DNA from: RGIG6904 sp024680835 | GTDB lineage: Bacteria > Bacillota > Clostridia > Lachnospirales > Lachnospiraceae | Direction of reading: 5' to 3' | DNA: 10,217 nt | Assembly: GCA_024680835.1 (NCBI GenBank) | Contig: JAILBP010000161.1 | Location: 1 to 10,217, forward strand | In this document: positions 6,431 to 10,217 of the stretch, piece by piece | Position numbering within the stretch: position 1 is the stretch's first letter | Layout of the letters: each line of letters starts with the position of its first letter | Notes under the pieces: model-generated | Databases searched by the model: none | What the model saw: the letters and a program-made list of their open reading frames with translations, nothing else | Told to the model about the DNA's origin: nothing | Position numbers and translations under genes: made by a program

Positions 6431-7501
6431 ATGAAAAAGAGATATTTTTTGATGACCTTATGTTTGGCGGCATCCCTTATGTTTTCGGGATGCGGCGAGC
6501 GTGGTGACATCGAAAATGAAAAGGCCTACAGGCAGATAGGTATAAATCATATGGAGGAGGGCGCATACGAGGATGCCATTGTGGCATTTGACAAGGCGTT
6601 GTCCCTGTCCGGAGGTCGGATCAGGAATATCGAATATGATATATGCTATCACAAGATAGATGCCTATGCAGCTATGGGAGATACCGACAACGCTAAGGAT
6701 CTGTGCGATTATCTGATCAAATATGATAAAAATGTTTCGGTAGTGTATGTTTTACGCGGCAATCTGTATCTTCAGAGCAATGAGCCTGAGCTGGCGTTGA
6801 AAGATTACGAGACAGCGGTTGCCAAAGATCCGGATAACGTAGCCAATTACATTGCTATCTACACCGGGCTTTCAAATGCAGGTTATGACATGCAGGCTCA
6901 GGAATACGTGGACAAGGCTCTGAAGGTTGAGGGAAGCGCCGACGATGAGCAGTTCATCCGCTCCATGGCAAAGCTTTATTATATTCGGGGAGAGTATGAT
7001 ACTGCGATTTCCTATATGAAGACCATGGATGATCCGGACGACCAGTCCTGCTTTTATATGGGCAATATCCATATGGATTCCGGGGCTTACAATGAGGCTA
7101 TCGAAGATTATACAAATGCCATTGAGCTGTACGAAAAAACCGGGGAATCTCTGATGAGTCCGACGGACGTTAAGACGATGTACCGTAACAGGATCATCGC
7201 AAAAGAACAGATCCTGGATTTTGACGGAGCCTTAAAGTTTATGGAGGACTATCTGGAAAAATATCCGGATGACGAGGAGGCGGTCAGGGAGGAACTCTTT
7301 TTGACTACCAGAAAGGCCGAGAGCACCTATACAGAGAGCTCTGATGAAGAGGAACAGCAGGAGGAAGCAGATGATGAGACTTCTTCCGAAGGTGAGAGCG
7401 CAGATGATAGCACTGAGACGTCGGATGAAGTGACGGATGACGCAGGAACGGATGATTCGGGCAGCAACATTATAGAAAATTCAGTGATCAATCTCCAGTA
7501 A
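6431..7501 (+). CDS. TPR-repeat lipoprotein with acidic C-terminal tail
   Basis: This is a predicted surface lipoprotein of 356 residues. M-K-K-R followed by a hydrophobic stretch and S-L-M-F-S-G-C gives a type II signal peptide with lipidated Cys21; Phe at -3 is less common but allowed by the lipobox rule. Residues about 30-285 hold roughly seven tetratricopeptide-like units, recognisable by G-x-Y-x-x-A-I patterns (for example E-G-A-Y-E-D-A-I 43-50, R-G-E-Y-D-T-A-I 186-193 and S-G-A-Y-N-E-A-I 217-224) and D-P-D-N or Y-P-D-D ends. Residues about 301-347 are a low-complexity Asp/Glu/Ser/Thr tail, probably disordered. TPR domains bind proteins or peptides; no partner can be named. It lies between ahcY (60-base gap) and pyrC (45-base gap) with no metabolic link to either. 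Confidence 0.9.
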   Translation: MKKRYFLMTLCLAASLMFSGCGERGDIENEKAYRQIGINHMEEGAYEDAIVAFDKALSLSGGRIRNIEYDICYHKIDAYAAMGDTDNAKDLCDYLIKYDKNVSVVYVLRGNLYLQSNEPELALKDYETAVAKDPDNVANYIAIYTGLSNAGYDMQAQEYVDKALKVEGSADDEQFIRSMAKLYYIRGEYDTAISYMKTMDDPDDQSCFYMGNIHMDSGAYNEAIEDYTNAIELYEKTGESLMSPTDVKTMYRNRIIAKEQILDFDGALKFMEDYLEKYPDDEEAVREELFLTTRKAESTYTESSDEEEQQEEADDETSSEGESADDSTETSDEVTDDAGTDDSGSNIIENSVINLQ

Positions 7502-7546
7502 GTCGTTAGTACAGAGATATACATATATCACTATAAGGAGGGGCAA

Positions 7547-8836
7547 ATGGGCATACTGATAAAAGGCGGCAGAGTGATAGACCCTGCCACGGGAACAGAT
7601 GAAGTAAGGGATATCCTGATAGAAGACGGTATCATAAAAAAGATCGGTAAATCAGTGACTTCAAAGAATGCTGAGGTCATAGATGCTAAGGATAAGTGGG
7701 TTATGCCCGGATTTATAGATATGCATGTACACTTAAGAGATCCGGGGCAGACTGCAAAGGAGGATCTCGAAACAGGCTGTGCTGCGGCTGCTGCGGGAGG
7801 TTTTACAGGTTTGGTGGCCATGCCCAATACCAAGCCGCCCATAGATAATGCGGATCAGTTCCTGTATGTTGATAACAAGGCAAAGGCTTTGACACGGGTT
7901 CATGTTTATCAGGCAGGATGCCTTACAAAGGGTATGGAAGGAAAAGAGCTTTCCGATATCGATGGTATGGCAAAAGCGGGCTGCATTGCTTTTTCTGAAG
8001 ATGGAAAGAGTGTGATGAATACAGGGCTTACGGTTGCAGCCATGAAAAAACTCAAAGAGATAGATGCGCCGTTTTTAGATCATTGTGAGGATATCACATT
8101 GAGGGGGGACGGTTGCATGAATGAGGATGAGAATGCCGAAAGGCTGGGACTTCCGGGTATTTCAAACGCTGTAGAGAATGTTATAGCCATCAGGGATATC
8201 TATCTATCGGGTGATATCGGATCGAGACTTCATCTGTGTCACTGTTCTACAAAAGAATCAGTTGCTATAGTAAGAGGTGCCAAAAAAGAGGGTATAAAAG
8301 TCACGGCAGAGGTATGCCCCCATCATTTCGCCCTTACCAGTGATGCTATAGAGCGCGGACAATTTATGACCAATTACAAGATGAACCCGCCCCTTCGTAC
8401 ACAGGCTGATGTTGACGCTCTGATACAGGGATTGAAGGATGACGTGATAGATGTTATAGCTACGGATCACGCACCTCATACCGCTGATGACAAAAACGAA
8501 AAGTTTGAGAGAGCACCCTTTGGCATAGTGGGGCTGGAGACGGCTGCCGCTCTGGTATATACGAAGCTTGTGGATACGGAGATTCTGACTCCTGTGCAGA
8601 TGGCTGCGAAGATGAGCACAAATCCCGCTAAGATACTGAATGTGGCAGGAGGCAGTCTTGATGTGGGTTCCCCTGCGGATGTTGTGATCTTTGATCCGAA
8701 GGCTGTCTGGACAGTAGATAAGACGAAGTTTAAGTCAAAGAGCAGGAACACACCCTTTGACGGTATGGAACTCAAGGGTAAGGTGGTGAGGACCATAGCC
8801 GGCGGAGATACGATATATGAAGAGGATCCGTCGTGA
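7547..8836 (+). CDS. pyrC: Dihydroorotase, class I
   Basis: PyrC interconverts N-carbamoyl-L-aspartate and L-dihydroorotate, the third step of de novo pyrimidine synthesis, in the cytosol with a zinc centre. The 429-residue length fits the class I bacterial enzyme as in Bacillus. Metal and substrate motifs are all present: H-V-H-L-R-D-P-G with His60 and His62; P-N-T-K-P 93-97; F-S-E-D-G with Asp152; D-H-C-E-D with His179; H-L-C-H-C-S-T with His232; N-P-P-L-R 280-284; and A-T-D-H-A-P-H with Asp307. Start ATG 7547 follows an excellent AAGGAGG site at 7535-7541. It is followed 39 bases later by pyrF. The 45-base leader is too short for an attenuator, and I see no PyrR-type element. Confidence 0.97.
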   Translation: MGILIKGGRVIDPATGTDEVRDILIEDGIIKKIGKSVTSKNAEVIDAKDKWVMPGFIDMHVHLRDPGQTAKEDLETGCAAAAAGGFTGLVAMPNTKPPIDNADQFLYVDNKAKALTRVHVYQAGCLTKGMEGKELSDIDGMAKAGCIAFSEDGKSVMNTGLTVAAMKKLKEIDAPFLDHCEDITLRGDGCMNEDENAERLGLPGISNAVENVIAIRDIYLSGDIGSRLHLCHCSTKESVAIVRGAKKEGIKVTAEVCPHHFALTSDAIERGQFMTNYKMNPPLRTQADVDALIQGLKDDVIDVIATDHAPHTADDKNEKFERAPFGIVGLETAAALVYTKLVDTEILTPVQMAAKMSTNPAKILNVAGGSLDVGSPADVVIFDPKAVWTVDKTKFKSKSRNTPFDGMELKGKVVRTIAGGDTIYEEDPS

Positions 8837-8875
8837 CTGAATCGTGCCATTACATTAATTGCAGGAGAAAATAAC

Positions 8876-9805
8876 ATGATAGATAAGCTGATAGAGAAGA
8901 TACAGGAAAAAAACGCTCCCATAGTAGTGGGACTTGATCCCCAGGCTAAGTTCATTCCGGGATTTATCATGGATGAGGCTATAGCAAAATGCGGTGAGAC
9001 GCTTGAGGCCATGGGAGAGGCCTTTTGGCAGTTTAATAAGATGATAGTGGATGCCACATATGACCTGATACCGTCAGTGAAACCCCAGATAGCCATGTAT
9101 GAGCAGTATGGCCTTCCGGGACTTGTTGCATACAAAAAGACAGTTGATTACTGCAGAAAAAAAGGTCTTGTGGTAATAGGTGATGTGAAGAGGGGTGATA
9201 TAGGATCCACCTCGGAATCCTATGCCATCGGTCATCTGGGAAGAGTTAAAGTCGGAAACGCAGAGCTCGTGCCCTTTGACACCGATTATGTCACAGTCAA
9301 TCCATATCTTGGAACGGACGGAGTGAAACCCTTCGTAGATGTCTGCGCAAAGGAAGGAAAGGGTATCTTTGTCCTGTGCAAGACTTCAAACCCGTCCAGC
9401 GGCGAGTTTCAGGACAGGGAGATAGACGGAAAGCCTCTGTATTATCATGTAGCCAAAAAGATAGAGGAGTGGGGCGCAGATGTTATGGGTACCCACGGAT
9501 ACAGCGCAGTTGGTGCGGTCGTTGGCGCAACCTATCCCGAGCAAGGAAAAGCCATAAGGGAATACATACCAAAGGCGTATATTCTGGTGCCGGGATACGG
9601 TGCCCAGGGCGGACAGGGTAAGGATCTTGTTCATTTCTTCGACAAGGACGGACTTGGTGCCATAGTAAACTCAAGCCGTGGCATCATAGCTGCTTACAAG
9701 CAGGAAAAATACGCTTCCTTCGGTGAGCAGAATTTTGCCGACGCTTCAAGGGCTGCAGTAGAGGATATGATAAAGGATATAAACGGAGCGCTGGGAAGGC
9801 TGTAA
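8876..9805 (+). CDS. pyrF: Orotidine-5'-phosphate decarboxylase, long (type 2) form
   Basis: PyrF converts OMP to UMP plus CO2, the last step of UMP synthesis. At 309 residues it is the longer subfamily rather than the roughly 240-residue E. coli type. Visible motifs: V-G-L-D-P (Asp21); S-V-K-P-Q (Lys69); the catalytic loop G-D-V-K-R-G-D-I with Asp103, Lys105 and Asp108; V-N-P-Y-L-G-T-D-G 141-149; K-T-S-N-P 169-173; V-P-G-Y-G-A-Q-G-G-Q 238-247; and phosphate-binding N-S-S-R-G with Arg268. The usual D-A-K-R-G-D here reads D-V-K-R-G-D. Start ATG 8876 lies eight bases after AGGAG (8863-8867). It sits between pyrC and pyrK, as expected for a Clostridia pyrimidine operon. Confidence 0.96.
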   Translation: MIDKLIEKIQEKNAPIVVGLDPQAKFIPGFIMDEAIAKCGETLEAMGEAFWQFNKMIVDATYDLIPSVKPQIAMYEQYGLPGLVAYKKTVDYCRKKGLVVIGDVKRGDIGSTSESYAIGHLGRVKVGNAELVPFDTDYVTVNPYLGTDGVKPFVDVCAKEGKGIFVLCKTSNPSSGEFQDREIDGKPLYYHVAKKIEEWGADVMGTHGYSAVGAVVGATYPEQGKAIREYIPKAYILVPGYGAQGGQGKDLVHFFDKDGLGAIVNSSRGIIAAYKQEKYASFGEQNFADASRAAVEDMIKDINGALGRL

Positions 9806-9873
9806 ATATGAGAGTTCGTGACCGTAAGTCATAAAGACTCTGAAGGGTTACGATCGATCCGGGGTGAAATAAA

Positions 9874-10217
9874 ATGGAAAAAAAATACGAAAAAGCGGTT
9901 GTGATAAGACAGGATCCGGTAGCCAGAGGAATATTTTCACTGTGGCTCTCATGTCCGGAGATCGCGCAGAATGCAAAGAGCGGACAGTTTGTGGGAGTTT
10001 ATTCAAATGATGCCTCAAGGCTTTTGCCGAGACCCATCTCTCTGTGTGAGATCGACAGATCTGACGGATCCATCCGCCTTGTGTACAGGGTCGCCGGTGT
10101 GGGAACAGACGAGTTTTCAAGGCTGCACACAGGAGATCTGCTGAGACTGATAGGACCTCTCGGTAACGGATACCCTGTATCGGATGAGTACAAAGCTCCG
10201 ATACTGATAGGCGGTGG
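9874..10217 (+). CDS. pyrK: Dihydroorotate dehydrogenase electron-transfer subunit (3' end outside window)
   Basis: PyrK is the FAD and [2Fe-2S] subunit of class 1B dihydroorotate dehydrogenase; it passes electrons from PyrD to NAD+. The first 114 codons are visible and the frame is open at the right edge. Diagnostic residues: G-Q-F-V (37-40); the flavin-binding L-P-R-P-I-S-L; V-Y-R-V-A-G-V-G-T in the FAD domain; G-P-L-G-N-G-Y; and the start of the NAD-binding domain at I-L-I-G-G-G. The ATG at 9874 follows GGGGTGA (9861-9867) by six bases. The 68-base gap after pyrF holds no convincing terminator, so cotranscription is likely. The Fe-S cysteine cluster lies beyond the window; pyrD and then pyrE are expected next. 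Confidence 0.95.
   Translation, partial: MEKKYEKAVVIRQDPVARGIFSLWLSCPEIAQNAKSGQFVGVYSNDASRLLPRPISLCEIDRSDGSIRLVYRVAGVGTDEFSRLHTGDLLRLIGPLGNGYPVSDEYKAPILIGG

Noticed and set aside
8476..9135. 219-codon minus-strand frame over pyrC and pyrF
   Set aside because: Antisense shadow of two conserved enzymes; no independent support.
9820..9855. Imperfect stem in the pyrF-pyrK gap (CGTAA/TTACG with inner AGTC/GACT)
   Set aside because: Short arms, mismatched flanks and no U-run; not a terminator, and no known regulatory class fits.

Overview
The window looks like chromosomal DNA of an anaerobic Clostridia species, most likely Lachnospiraceae. This is inferred from strong AGGAGG-type ribosome binding sites, all genes on one strand with short gaps, the pyrC-pyrF-pyrK order with a long-form PyrF, and an electron-transfer PyrK that implies an NAD-dependent (class 1B) dihydroorotate dehydrogenase. 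No genus can be named from this sequence alone. No RNA gene, insertion sequence, CRISPR array or phage gene was seen, and no gap exceeds about 210 bases.

Layout. (1) From the left edge to 3563 runs the 3' part of a very large, highly charged, mostly helical protein of unrecognised family. It is open through the left edge, so its true start lies outside. It carries an internal 86-residue-offset repeat, a duplicated R-x-x-S-[IL]-G-G-I-R motif and a six-unit K-[AE]-P-E-x linker. (2) Positions 3564-3778 are a compact junction: a possible 33-codon ORF, two interleaved inverted repeats, and an intrinsic terminator fused to a near-consensus promoter. The promoter's -10 box lies inside the terminator hairpin. 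(3) From about 3779 to the right edge is a run of six same-strand genes with gaps of 39-72 bases: a CNNM/CBS-pair/CorC membrane protein, S-adenosylhomocysteine hydrolase (ahcY), a TPR lipoprotein with an acidic tail, dihydroorotase (pyrC), orotidine-5'-phosphate decarboxylase (pyrF) and the start of pyrK, cut by the right edge.

How it may work together. The last three genes belong to de novo pyrimidine synthesis; pyrD and pyrE would be expected just beyond the right edge. AhcY recycles the SAM by-product S-adenosylhomocysteine. The two envelope proteins have no evident pathway link to either. The only strong promoter I see for this run is the one at 3709-3737, so a single long transcript is plausible, although internal promoters cannot be excluded. 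The large left-hand gene appears to be a separate unit: it ends before a terminator, and its isoleucine codon use (ATC/ATT, very little ATA) differs from the ATA-rich genes to its right.

Most notable items: the superimposed terminator-promoter, the unrecognised large repeat-bearing protein, and the small ORF with alternative stems between them. I did not find convincing evidence of a new defence or mobile system.
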